From positions 18,634-82,633 of IMG/VR virus record IMGVR_UViG_3300020183_000001: a stretch of DNA of 64,000 nt. One strand, given 5' to 3'. Below, piece after piece: positions 35,992 through 43,367 of the stretch (within the stretch, counting starts at the first letter, position 1; the number at the start of each line of letters is the position of its first letter). Source of the stretch: a virus. Below the pieces are notes generated by a model. It was not told the DNA's origin, did no database searches, and was given only the letters and a program-made list of their open reading frames with translations. The position numbers and the translations under genes were made by a program.

Positions 35992-36423
35992 ATGTCAGTT
36001 GCCACAGAGTTACTCTTGCATCGTCATAAAAAAACAGGTGCACGGGTACGAATCATTAGTGAGTGGGATGAAGGCGATTGGTTCATGGTCGAAGATCAGG
36101 ACGGTCGCCTTTACACCGCTTACAAAACTGAACTTGAACCTGATGAGTCGGCAACTAAAAAAGTAAAGACTCTTCAAGTAAAAGACAAAGCAGCTAACGA
36201 GGAACCTCGTAATTTTCCACCCGATACGCGTCTTAATATTAATGGTGCTACTGCACAAATGATTGCAGACCATATCAAAGGAATTGGTTTGAAAACTGCC
36301 CGAGAAATCAAGGACCTTCAGTTGTCCCTGTCTGGTGAAAGATTCAGTAGTCTTGAGCAGCTACGCCAAATCAAACGAATTGATTGGGATGCAGTATTTG
36401 CCGCAGACCTGGTACGTGTATAA
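35992..36423 (+). CDS. helix-hairpin-helix protein, 143 aa
   Basis: ATG at 35992. Residues 1-45 look like a small SH3-type barrel (GARVRIISEWDEGDWFMVED). Residues 80-140 match a ComEA-type helix-hairpin-helix pair: LNINGATAQMIADHIKGIGL, then FSSLEQLRQIKRIDWDAVFA. This fold binds DNA backbone non-specifically. In a virion operon it may bind genome ends or be a connector component. A strong terminator follows. Confidence 0.7.
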   Translation: MSVATELLLHRHKKTGARVRIISEWDEGDWFMVEDQDGRLYTAYKTELEPDESATKKVKTLQVKDKAANEEPRNFPPDTRLNINGATAQMIADHIKGIGLKTAREIKDLQLSLSGERFSSLEQLRQIKRIDWDAVFAADLVRV

Positions 36424-36443
36424 CTAACATCTCCAACTACAAG

Positions 36444-36467
36444 CCCCTGAGTAATCAGGGGTTTTTT
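36444..36467 (+). terminator. intrinsic terminator
   Basis: CCCCUGA-GUAA-UCAGGGG followed by six U. It ends the capsid-decoration-HhH transcript, 20 bases after the HhH stop. Confidence 0.9.
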
Positions 36468-36493
36468 AGTTTTAAAATAAAAAGAAAAGTATA

Positions 36494-37234
36494 ATGTCAT
36501 ATTTAACAGAGCGATCTGGTTTTACCGCTCCAAAGGGAAAGGGTGGAGTAGGTGATGAATATCATATTGATTTAAAACTTTTATCATCTTTGCCAATTGC
36601 TGAACGAGTAAAAATGTTTGACGCCTTGGCGCGTCAAAAACAAGCAATTGGTAGAGAGATTGAATTTTCTAATCCAGCAGTTTCAGGTCGCCGCTGGAAT
36701 CTCAATGCAGAACTGGCTGAAAAAGTAGATTTATTAGAAAGAGCTGCGGGGGCACACAGTCACAGTCAACATCCTGACTGGCAGTCTTTTGATTATTACG
36801 TACCCTTTAAAGGAAAAAGTAGGTTTGATAAAGGGGCGGTAGAAGACGCTTCTATTTATATTCCTGCTGTTGCGGGTGGGAAAGTGCGCAGGGGATCTGG
36901 TGGTGGTTATGGTTATTTTTCTGAGTCCTTAGATCCCAGTGGAAAAGTTATTGCTCGTGTTGGTCACGGTAATGTCGATCGACCCGAAGTGGGCGATGTA
37001 AATGTTTTAGGCGCTCCTCCGGAAGCCCCACAACTTCCTAGCACAAACACACCAGATCAAAATACAGATAAACTTCTTGAACAGTTACTGGGTAAACAGC
37101 CCACAATAAAAGATATTCTTTTGTCGCGAGCATTAGGTCAAGCCTTGGAACGTAGACAAGAAATGTCAAATTTGTTTAACACACCTCAAGCTGGTTACAT
37201 TTCTCCACAACAAGCAATGAAAATGTTTAGTTGA
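36494..37234 (+). CDS. M23-peptidase-like virion protein, 246 aa
   Basis: ATG at 36494. Residues 80-165 resemble the LytM/M23 fold: HSHSQHPDWQSFDYYVPFKG (the H...D part), then GGKVRRGSGGGYGYFSESLD (the G-V...GYG strand) and ARVGHGNV (the HxH strand with one His replaced). The zinc ligands are therefore incomplete and activity is doubtful. It may be a degenerate cell-wall hydrolase kept as a structural domain. The C-terminal 80 residues are Pro/Gln-rich. Confidence 0.5.
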   Translation: MSYLTERSGFTAPKGKGGVGDEYHIDLKLLSSLPIAERVKMFDALARQKQAIGREIEFSNPAVSGRRWNLNAELAEKVDLLERAAGAHSHSQHPDWQSFDYYVPFKGKSRFDKGAVEDASIYIPAVAGGKVRRGSGGGYGYFSESLDPSGKVIARVGHGNVDRPEVGDVNVLGAPPEAPQLPSTNTPDQNTDKLLEQLLGKQPTIKDILLSRALGQALERRQEMSNLFNTPQAGYISPQQAMKMFS

Positions 37235-37244
37235 TTGTTTGAAT

Positions 37245-37250
37245 TTATAA
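37245..37250 (+). promoter_or_regulatory. -10-like TATAAT
   Basis: Perfect TATAAT 24 bases before the GTG at 37274. Confidence 0.45.
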
Positions 37251-37273
37251 TGTTAAGTAAATGGGTGTAGTTT

Positions 37274-37735
37274 GTGAAACTCAGTGACTTTGATAAGAGT
37301 AGAGTCAGGTATCACCTAGGTTACTACGTGGTTTCTGTCCCAGCAGGCGACTACGCCCGTTTGGAAGAAGCTATGAACACGGTTCCTGATTCATACTTTT
37401 ATAGTAAAATTATTATTCAGATCGATCGTTGTGATACGGCCGAAAAGAAAACTGAGGTTGCAACCACGCCTTCAACAAGGGTTGAAAACATTGCTGGTGA
37501 CGTGGATCGTACCATCCGATCTAGCAATGCCAAAGAAGCATTAAAGACCTGGGATGAGATTTATCTTTACGAGACAAATCGACTTGCCCACATTCTTTAC
37601 GTTCCTAACTACAAAGATCCTTTCCAGGCTCGTTATCGTTACGAACGCTCAGGTGCTGAATTCATTCAGGCCATGCCTGGACCTGCTGACGTATCTGTTG
37701 GCTCTAACATTTTCTTAGCGGAGAATTACCGATGA
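37274..37735 (+). CDS. hypothetical virion-arm protein, 153 aa
   Basis: GTG at 37274 (VKLSDFDKSRVRYHLGYYVV). A helical start (GDYARLEEAMNTVPDSYFYS) and a mixed centre recall head-tail adaptor proteins, which are about this size and follow the capsid gene. No signature is present. It overlaps the next gene by four bases. Confidence 0.6.
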   Translation: MKLSDFDKSRVRYHLGYYVVSVPAGDYARLEEAMNTVPDSYFYSKIIIQIDRCDTAEKKTEVATTPSTRVENIAGDVDRTIRSSNAKEALKTWDEIYLYETNRLAHILYVPNYKDPFQARYRYERSGAEFIQAMPGPADVSVGSNIFLAENYR

Positions 37736-38619
37736 TTGGACCTGCACTACAAGGAGCACAGTTTTTATCACGAGCAGGGCAAATTGCTCCCTGGGCTTTA
37801 AACGTTGGACTTGCAAGCGCACAGTTCGCACCTCAAATTGTTAGTGGTTTAAACGCTTTTGGGGGAGTCTTCAGTCGCCCCGGAGCGCCCTACACTCCTG
37901 GCGGTGGAGGTATGGGAGGGCGCCGTGGGGCCACGAGAACACAAGTAAGTAACTTGGGTAAAAACTATCGTGGTGAAGAGCTTGCCTTGTCTGCTGCCGC
38001 TAGGGCTGCCGCTGGTCCCAGTGCGGGAGGTGGTATTGGCGGAGGGAATATGGCAAGCTACGTTCCCCGCTCAACAACTTTTGCTTCTGTTGATACACCG
38101 AGCCAACGTGAAGAAAAAGTTGAACGCTCACGTATTGCTCAGTTGAGTGAACAAGATCCTCTGTTTAAAAAGTATCGTGTTGCTGAATTAACTAAAGCTT
38201 ATAACACTGCTAGTCCAGAAGATAAAGAAAAGATTGGTCTTGAGATCTGGGCCACCACAAATCCACAGTTGGCACAAAAACTTAAACCAGGCCAACTTGG
38301 TTACACACAAGCTACCTCTGCCGTCATGTCCCAAAGTCCTCTGGGTCAATTCCAGGCACAGACTGGTGATATGCAGTATGCCAATAAAATGGATCAGGTA
38401 CCAGGTGCAATGGCTGGATTCCAACCACAAACTCCGCTTACTGGTATCCCAACTCCAACAGTTCCTCAGTTTGGTGCTTCTGAAGTTTTTGCCAAAGCAA
38501 CACCAATTCCTGGTGCCACCGAGATGTTTACAGATCCACGTAAGTTTTTAAGCCAGGAAGACCTTGATCAGACTAAGCTTGCACTCCTTAAAAGAGCGTA
38601 TGAAAGCCGCTTAAAATAA
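37732..38619 (+). CDS. Gly/Ala/Pro-rich virion-arm protein, 295 aa
   Basis: ATG at 37732 overlaps the previous stop. The N-terminal 60 residues are hydrophobic and Gly/Ala-rich; a Gly/Arg-rich stretch (YTPGGGGMGGRRGATRTQVS) follows; the rest is helical with Pro/Thr/Gln-rich linkers. No family recognised. Ends before a 235-base gap. Confidence 0.55.
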   Translation: MIGPALQGAQFLSRAGQIAPWALNVGLASAQFAPQIVSGLNAFGGVFSRPGAPYTPGGGGMGGRRGATRTQVSNLGKNYRGEELALSAAARAAAGPSAGGGIGGGNMASYVPRSTTFASVDTPSQREEKVERSRIAQLSEQDPLFKKYRVAELTKAYNTASPEDKEKIGLEIWATTNPQLAQKLKPGQLGYTQATSAVMSQSPLGQFQAQTGDMQYANKMDQVPGAMAGFQPQTPLTGIPTPTVPQFGASEVFAKATPIPGATEMFTDPRKFLSQEDLDQTKLALLKRAYESRLK

Positions 38620-38724
38620 CCCTTTGATAAACTAGGGTTACTTGGCACCACACCTGTGGGTAAGACCACCAACTGGACACAAGACTTTTAGTCGCCGGGG
38701 GCCAGTGTAGTTGCATTATTTCCA
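38620..38724 (+). other. gene-free stretch, part of 235-base gap
   Basis: No gene seen. It contains short complementary pieces (CCCUUUGAUAAACUAGGG and ACCACACCUGUGGGU) that could form hairpins, but no repeated or terminator-like structure. Together with the small reading frame that follows it may be a leader of the transglycosylase-like gene. Confidence 0.35.
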
Positions 38725-38841
38725 ATGATTCTCTGCCGTAATTTTGTCCGTCGACTTACTGCTAAATTGAGTCTGATCGTAGCTCTACAGGCAGTATTTG
38801 TCCCCGGTCTTAAGGCAGAGTCAAATTGGGTAGGAGAATAA
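38725..38841 (+). CDS. possible secreted microprotein, 38 aa
   Basis: ATG at 38725-38727, TAA at 38839-38841. The product starts MILCRNFVRRLTAKLSLIVA and continues LQAVFVPGLKAESNWVGE, with a basic N-terminus, a hydrophobic core and an AxA-like end (LKAE), as in a signal peptide. There is no Shine-Dalgarno site. It lies just upstream of a cell-wall-active gene. Could be chance. Confidence 0.35.
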   Translation: MILCRNFVRRLTAKLSLIVALQAVFVPGLKAESNWVGE

Positions 38842-38854
38842 GGAAACAATTACA

Positions 38855-39550
38855 ATGGCACAACCAAAAGCCAAACTTCGCGTCGGTACTCTTCCCCAAG
38901 AAGAGCGTATGGCGATTATTGAAGGTGCTAGAAAATTAGGACTTGATCCTTACGAGTTTGGTGGGTTTCTTTCTTTAGAATCCGGTATGAATATGGATCC
39001 CAACATAGTTGGGGGAGCTGGAGGTCGCCATAGAGGTTTAATTCAATTTGGTCAAAATGAACAAAGAATGTATGGTATTACGGGTCCGCAAACGCGAGTC
39101 GGGCAAATGCCTAAAGTTCTTCAATATTTTCAAGACCGTGGATATAAACCTGGCATGGGTATTGAACGTGCTTACGCCACAGTATTAGGTGGAAATCCAA
39201 ACGTATCTTTAAATGCTAAAGATTCTTTTGGTACATCAGTGGCAAGTGCTTCAAAAAGATTTAAAAAAGGTGGTGATCTTTATGCGAATGCGCAACGTGT
39301 TCTTGGAGATTTTACGCCGCCCGCTCCAGCACTTCCACCCGCTTCATCTACAGCAGCAGCAAGTCCTAGAGAACAAGGTAATAGCCTTGGTGCAAGTTTT
39401 TTGAATTTAATTAAAGGTTCAGGTTTAGGTACCATATTTCGTCCACAAAGTTCTCTCCCTGGTTACGACGAAATTTTAAACACAATTCCTGATCCACAAT
39501 CTTATCTTCAAGCTTTCGCAAACCGTTTAATGGAAGAGGAAGAGGTCTGA
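38855..39550 (+). CDS. lytic-transglycosylase-like virion protein, 231 aa
   Basis: ATG at 38855 after AAGGA. Residues 28-110 match the SLT/goose-lysozyme pattern: LDPYEFGGFLSLESGMNMDP with the catalytic Glu in LESG, then GGRHRGLIQFG (the G..GL.Q motif) and a later Y-A-TVLGGNP. It would cut peptidoglycan glycan strands, probably from the virion during entry. The C-terminal 80 residues are Ala/Pro/Ser-rich and flexible. Confidence 0.75.
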   Translation: MAQPKAKLRVGTLPQEERMAIIEGARKLGLDPYEFGGFLSLESGMNMDPNIVGGAGGRHRGLIQFGQNEQRMYGITGPQTRVGQMPKVLQYFQDRGYKPGMGIERAYATVLGGNPNVSLNAKDSFGTSVASASKRFKKGGDLYANAQRVLGDFTPPAPALPPASSTAAASPREQGNSLGASFLNLIKGSGLGTIFRPQSSLPGYDEILNTIPDPQSYLQAFANRLMEEEEV

Positions 39551-39813
39551 TGGCTAGGTTTTCTGAATACGTTGATAGCAACGATTATTTACCCGGAGAC
39601 ATCTATTCTGCCGGGTTAAGCGATTATCAACTTTATCCACAGTTGCGGACAGATTACGTCAATCGCAAACGCTGGAAATTTCAACCAAGAAAAGAAGATG
39701 AGGATGGAACATCATTTCAAACATTTTTAGCATTACAAAACAATCCAGAAGCTTTAATGCCGCGCTTACCAGATACTCCGTTTGGTAATTTAAAATCCTT
39801 TATGGGCGGCTAA
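39550..39813 (+). CDS. hypothetical protein, 87 aa
   Basis: ATG overlaps the previous stop as TGATG (MARFSEYVDSNDYLPGDIYS). Tyr/Arg/Asp-rich, few hydrophobics, ends NLKSFMGG. Probably a small virion component. No family recognised. Confidence 0.6.
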   Translation: MARFSEYVDSNDYLPGDIYSAGLSDYQLYPQLRTDYVNRKRWKFQPRKEDEDGTSFQTFLALQNNPEALMPRLPDTPFGNLKSFMGG

Positions 39814-39819
39814 ATCGTT

Positions 39820-39825
39820 TATAAT
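39820..39825 (+). promoter_or_regulatory. -10-like TATAAT
   Basis: Perfect TATAAT 26 bases before the ATG at 39851. Confidence 0.45.
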
Positions 39826-39850
39826 TGGAAATAAAAGTTTGAGTTGGTAA

Positions 39851-40633
39851 ATGAGCAGCACAAGTTCCAATAAACAACCCGTTTTCGTAGATCGTCCTCT
39901 TTACGATTCGGTTCGTGTAACTACTCAGGTTGCTGGTAGTGCAACTTCCAATACGCTTTTTGTGCAGGGTGGTCAAGTTCCGGCAATTCTTGTGGACATG
40001 GATGCCACACTTAGCGAAGATAATAACAGCGGTGGCATTGTTGATTCGGTAAAGATTGTTCGTAATGATTTCTACCGTGATCCTGATTACACGGTAAGTG
40101 CTTCTACTTCTGGTACTGTTATTTCTTTTGTAAGTGGACAGATCGTTAATATTGCTGCTACAGGTGTACTCACTGGTAGTGGCGCTGCAAGTGGGGTTGG
40201 TTATTACACTTACACTGGCGCGGCCACTCTTACAGGGGTAAACACAGCTCTCCACTATTCTGGTGGACTGGTTAATGGCTTTACTTACAACGGGGTAAAC
40301 TACGGTAATCAACCAGCAGTAACCTTCGTGTTTTACCACACCCGTGGTACGACACAACCCGTCCCGGCCTCTGGTGACTACAAAGTTGTGTTCGCCAAAA
40401 CAATCCCTGGTAATGCACAAGAAGCTGACTGTTCTGATGTGATGCCAATCATTGCTACTCCAGCAATGTCCGCAGGCAACACCACAGGGCTCGGGGAGAC
40501 CGCTCCACTACGCAATAAGGGTGTGTACCTGGAACGAGGCGATAGGCTGTACGTAGGCGTCTTTCCGGACGGTCCCAACATCTCTGGTTACATCCCTGGT
40601 GCGCACGTTGTTGCACAAGGTGGTTTCTTCTAA
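39851..40633 (+). CDS. beta-rich structural protein, 260 aa
   Basis: ATG at 39851 (MSSTSSNKQPVFVDRPLYDS). Ser/Thr/Gly/Val-rich with beta rhythm; the C-terminal part 'ERGDRLYVGVFPDGPNISGY' is typical of tail or decoration proteins. It is followed after two bases by a second structural gene, so the two products may assemble together. Confidence 0.6.
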   Translation: MSSTSSNKQPVFVDRPLYDSVRVTTQVAGSATSNTLFVQGGQVPAILVDMDATLSEDNNSGGIVDSVKIVRNDFYRDPDYTVSASTSGTVISFVSGQIVNIAATGVLTGSGAASGVGYYTYTGAATLTGVNTALHYSGGLVNGFTYNGVNYGNQPAVTFVFYHTRGTTQPVPASGDYKVVFAKTIPGNAQEADCSDVMPIIATPAMSAGNTTGLGETAPLRNKGVYLERGDRLYVGVFPDGPNISGYIPGAHVVAQGGFF

Positions 40634-40635
40634 AG

Positions 40636-42156
40636 ATGGCTAAAAAAATTGGAAGTAGCTTTGGTAACTTCCAAGAGGTTAAATCTTTAACACCAAATAA
40701 AATAAAACCGATCACTACAGAGTTTTCTAGGGGCAGCGTCCCTGATTCAATCTACTCTGCAAACAGGGAATCGGCCTGGACCAGATGGAGAAAGGGTTAC
40801 GAACTGGCAACATCTCTTACCTATAACGGTGAGTACACATTCCCTTTTTCTTACACAGTTCCCAACACAACTACTTCTGGTAATCCATCAGTTACAATCT
40901 CTGGTGCATTTGTAGGTTTTCCTACAACCAATAAAGAGTTTGGTATGCATTGGGCCATTTGGCGTTATGCGGGATCTTTTCGCACCGACTCTGTACAAGA
41001 TCCAGTTAGCAGTCAGAAGCTGTTTGTTGAATCCGTCACAGAAGACGCTAGTTACTGGTATGTGAAGTTAGCTGGAACCTGGAGTCCATCTAATCCACTT
41101 CCTCCACCTTTTTACATCCCCGTAACGGGGCAACCCAATGGATTAAAACCTGCCAACACAGAGATCTTTGAGGATCGAATCGTTGTTGATGGTGGTCCGC
41201 TTATTGATAAAGAGACGATTAACCCTGCAAACCAAAGACGATATGGTTATGTCCAGGCAGTTGTTGTCAACATAAACCAAAACACAGGAGTACTGACATT
41301 TAAAAAAGCAGGTTCTGTGTATGTAACTCCTGATGCTGTATTTACCACACCATCACCACAAGGATTTGAAGTTGGTAGATACTTGGTAACAGGATCTAGA
41401 TATTCATGTACTTGTCAAGATTTTACCCATCGCGATTATTCCTTTATTTCAAATGGTGGGAAAAATAATCAACGTCAATTTCCTCGAAGTTCCAGAGCAT
41501 CTGTTAAGCCTGGTCGATTTGAAGAAATTAAAACCAATGGGAGAATTGACAACAGAGCGATGACACGCCCTGATGTTAACAGGGTGCTTGAAACGTATGC
41601 TCCACAGGGTTTTGAGTTGGATTACACCGTAAATGAATCTACTACAGATACAAAAGCAACACGTGATAATCCTGGAGTGTACAGAGATTTTGGGATGATT
41701 TATACACGAAGTACTAGTAACATTGCAACGGTTGGTTCACAGGCAGAGGGTATGCCTGGATACGGCGACTACAGCTCTGCAGCATTCGAGACAGATGCAA
41801 GTGTTGTTCCACAAGATGTCATCTTGACGATTAGTGACAACTGGACGCCACTACTTGATGAGTTACGATACTGCAAACATATTTATGCGCTTAGGTTTAA
41901 AGATCGTGTGTTTCCTCCAGAACCATCTGATTTCCCTGTGGGACCAGATAGCATGGCCAACTGGGAGCAACGGTTAGTTAAACAAACAGAAGAAGATTTG
42001 ACAAAGGCACGCACATTGCAAGAGACCAAACGTGCATTGGCAGTCATGGATGTTCCGCCATATAACTGTCAATCACCAATGATTTATCCAATGGTGCAAA
42101 AAATATTTAACATTGCAACAGATAAGATCACAATCGATAACTTTACAATGCTTTAA
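40636..42156 (+). CDS. large structural protein, 506 aa (tail/neck candidate)
   Basis: ATG at 40636 (MAKKIGSSFGNFQEVKSLTP). Mixed beta-rich protein with many aromatic residues. One short Cys pair within YSCTCQDFTHRDYSF resembles a SWIM-type or structural zinc site, unusual in a virion protein. The C-terminal 100 residues are helical. Probably a tail tube or neck protein; no family match by eye. Confidence 0.6.
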   Translation: MAKKIGSSFGNFQEVKSLTPNKIKPITTEFSRGSVPDSIYSANRESAWTRWRKGYELATSLTYNGEYTFPFSYTVPNTTTSGNPSVTISGAFVGFPTTNKEFGMHWAIWRYAGSFRTDSVQDPVSSQKLFVESVTEDASYWYVKLAGTWSPSNPLPPPFYIPVTGQPNGLKPANTEIFEDRIVVDGGPLIDKETINPANQRRYGYVQAVVVNINQNTGVLTFKKAGSVYVTPDAVFTTPSPQGFEVGRYLVTGSRYSCTCQDFTHRDYSFISNGGKNNQRQFPRSSRASVKPGRFEEIKTNGRIDNRAMTRPDVNRVLETYAPQGFELDYTVNESTTDTKATRDNPGVYRDFGMIYTRSTSNIATVGSQAEGMPGYGDYSSAAFETDASVVPQDVILTISDNWTPLLDELRYCKHIYALRFKDRVFPPEPSDFPVGPDSMANWEQRLVKQTEEDLTKARTLQETKRALAVMDVPPYNCQSPMIYPMVQKIFNIATDKITIDNFTML

Positions 42157-42275
42157 GAAAGGTTTGTATAATGTATACTAATGTTGAGTCTATTAAGACT
42201 CAAAAAGATTTGTCCACCACGGCGTCCCTGGGCTAAGTAAGGTCTAAGGTTTGGTTAGCTCATACGCACCAACCA
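42157..42275 (+). promoter_or_regulatory. 119-base intergenic region with TATAAT and hairpin
   Basis: No gene. Contains TATAAT at 42167-42172 and a hairpin GAGUCU-AUUA-AGACUC shortly after. It precedes the integrase-like gene, so an attachment site is possible, but I see no direct evidence for one. Confidence 0.45.
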
Positions 42276-42707
42276 ATGAAGCACCTACACCCTCCTCCGC
42301 CTGACCAGGCGATTGTTGACGACTATTTCAAACTTCTTCACAAGAAGTCTTTTGGACAAGCAGCCTGGTTTTATGGTATGCTTGCGACTTACGGCGTACA
42401 CCCAAAAGAGCTAAAAGGATTTACCTGGAACGCTGACAACACAATTAATATCAACTCAAAGAAGAAAAAAGTTCGTCCTATGCATCCACAGTGGGTTCTC
42501 CTTTTCCAACTAAAAGAAAAGCAGCCCTCAAAACTTGAGAACTGCTTTAAAGAAATTCAAGACAAACTCGAAGCTGGTATCAAGAACAAAGTAATTAATT
42601 TAAACTTGACGGATCTGATTCTTTCCTATCGAATCAGGAAGGATTTTTATCAGCCGAAGAAAGTGGATCAGCAAATGCAATACCCTGTTTACGCAGTGCT
42701 TTCCTGA
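42276..42707 (+). CDS. degenerate tyrosine-recombinase-like protein, 143 aa
   Basis: ATG at 42276 (MKHLHPPPPDQAIVDDYFKL). Residues 28-75 (FYGMLATYGVHPKELKGFTW ... INSKKKKVRPMHPQW) follow the first half of an integrase catalytic domain (A..TG-R..EL..L.W ... K......P). The key arginine is replaced by His (GVHPKEL) and the rest of the catalytic domain is missing. It cannot be an active recombinase; it may be a DNA-binding remnant. Its end overlaps the convergent excisionase-like gene. Confidence 0.55.
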   Translation: MKHLHPPPPDQAIVDDYFKLLHKKSFGQAAWFYGMLATYGVHPKELKGFTWNADNTININSKKKKVRPMHPQWVLLFQLKEKQPSKLENCFKEIQDKLEAGIKNKVINLNLTDLILSYRIRKDFYQPKKVDQQMQYPVYAVLS

Positions 42708-42879
42708 CGCTGGTCACATTCCAACGATACGAATCACGCGAAAACGTATCCTTAAAAGCTGCAAAGTGAGGACCTAGTTTCATGGTGCCGTCATCTCGCA
42801 TCTTAAACAGTTGTTTTTTGTCGAGCCCAAGAAGCTCGCACGCTTTGTTGGCTGTGACCCAGCCGGTAGAAGCAGTCAT
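42634..42879 (-). CDS. excisionase/MerR-like HTH protein, 81 aa
   Basis: ATG at 42877-42879 (MTASTGWVTANKACELLGLD). The segment VTANKACELLGLDKKQLFKM is a winged-helix HTH of the excisionase/MerR type; a wing (YRWNVTSVRKALRKQG) follows. It overlaps the degenerate integrase gene tail-to-tail by 74 bases. Could be a recombination directionality factor or a regulator. A similar HTH is in the gene at 50.6 kb. Confidence 0.65.
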   Translation of the reverse strand: MTASTGWVTANKACELLGLDKKQLFKMRDDGTMKLGPHFAAFKDTFSRDSYRWNVTSVRKALRKQGIAFADPLSSADKNPS

Positions 42880-43003
42880 AAGAACAGGAAGTGTTCATAT
42901 ATACACTACCCATAAACCAAGGTGCGTCAAGGATTTTTAGCAAATCTTAAGACTTTTGGCTCGGTTAAGCAACCTTAAAATAAGGTAACGGCAACTAAAG
43001 AGT

Positions 43004-43366
43004 ATGTTCAGTGACGAGAACGCACCACTCGCCCTACTGATCGAAGTAACTCCAAGGTTAGCAAAGAAACGATTTAAAGAAGATATCTACAAATCCTGGG
43101 ACTACAAATGTGGTTATTGCGAAGATGTAGCAACAAGCCTGGATCACATTGTCCCAAGGTTCAAGTCAGGTTCTAGTAATAGGAACAATCTGATTCCTGC
43201 TTGTCGTCGCTGCAACAGCAATAAAGGCAGCACTGAAGTAGAAACCTGGTACAGACAACAAGAATTCTTTACTCAGGCTAGGATGGAAAGAATTAGTTCT
43301 TGGATGTCGCAAGAGATTATCGACATCTTTTCTTGTCATTTAGACGCATTGCAGGTGGCTGTTTGA
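43004..43366 (+). CDS. HNH endonuclease
   Basis: A 120-residue HNH nuclease. CGYC and CRRC form the zinc site; between them lie SLDHIVPRFKSGSS and the NNLIPAC segment, giving D-H ... N ... and the closing NSNKGS. All expected positions are present. It may help packaging, as HNH proteins near terminases do, or be a free-standing homing nuclease. It starts 124 bases after the excisionase-like gene and ends one base before the next. Confidence 0.9.
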   Translation: MFSDENAPLALLIEVTPRLAKKRFKEDIYKSWDYKCGYCEDVATSLDHIVPRFKSGSSNRNNLIPACRRCNSNKGSTEVETWYRQQEFFTQARMERISSWMSQEIIDIFSCHLDALQVAV

Positions 43367-43367
43367 G

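Noticed and set aside
36490-36495. A perfect TATAAT as promoter for the M23-like gene
   Set aside because: It overlaps the start codon at 36494, so it could not drive a message that contains that start.
39800-40420. A 206-codon - strand frame opposite the 260-aa structural gene
   Set aside because: Low-complexity Ser/Thr/Asn/Cys composition with no ribosome site; the + strand gene has the better protein-like sequence.
42210-42275. Possible tRNA-like or att segment in front of the degenerate integrase
   Set aside because: Pieces such as GGTTAGCTC look like a D arm, but no anticodon and acceptor stems can be formed and no duplicated core is present in the window.
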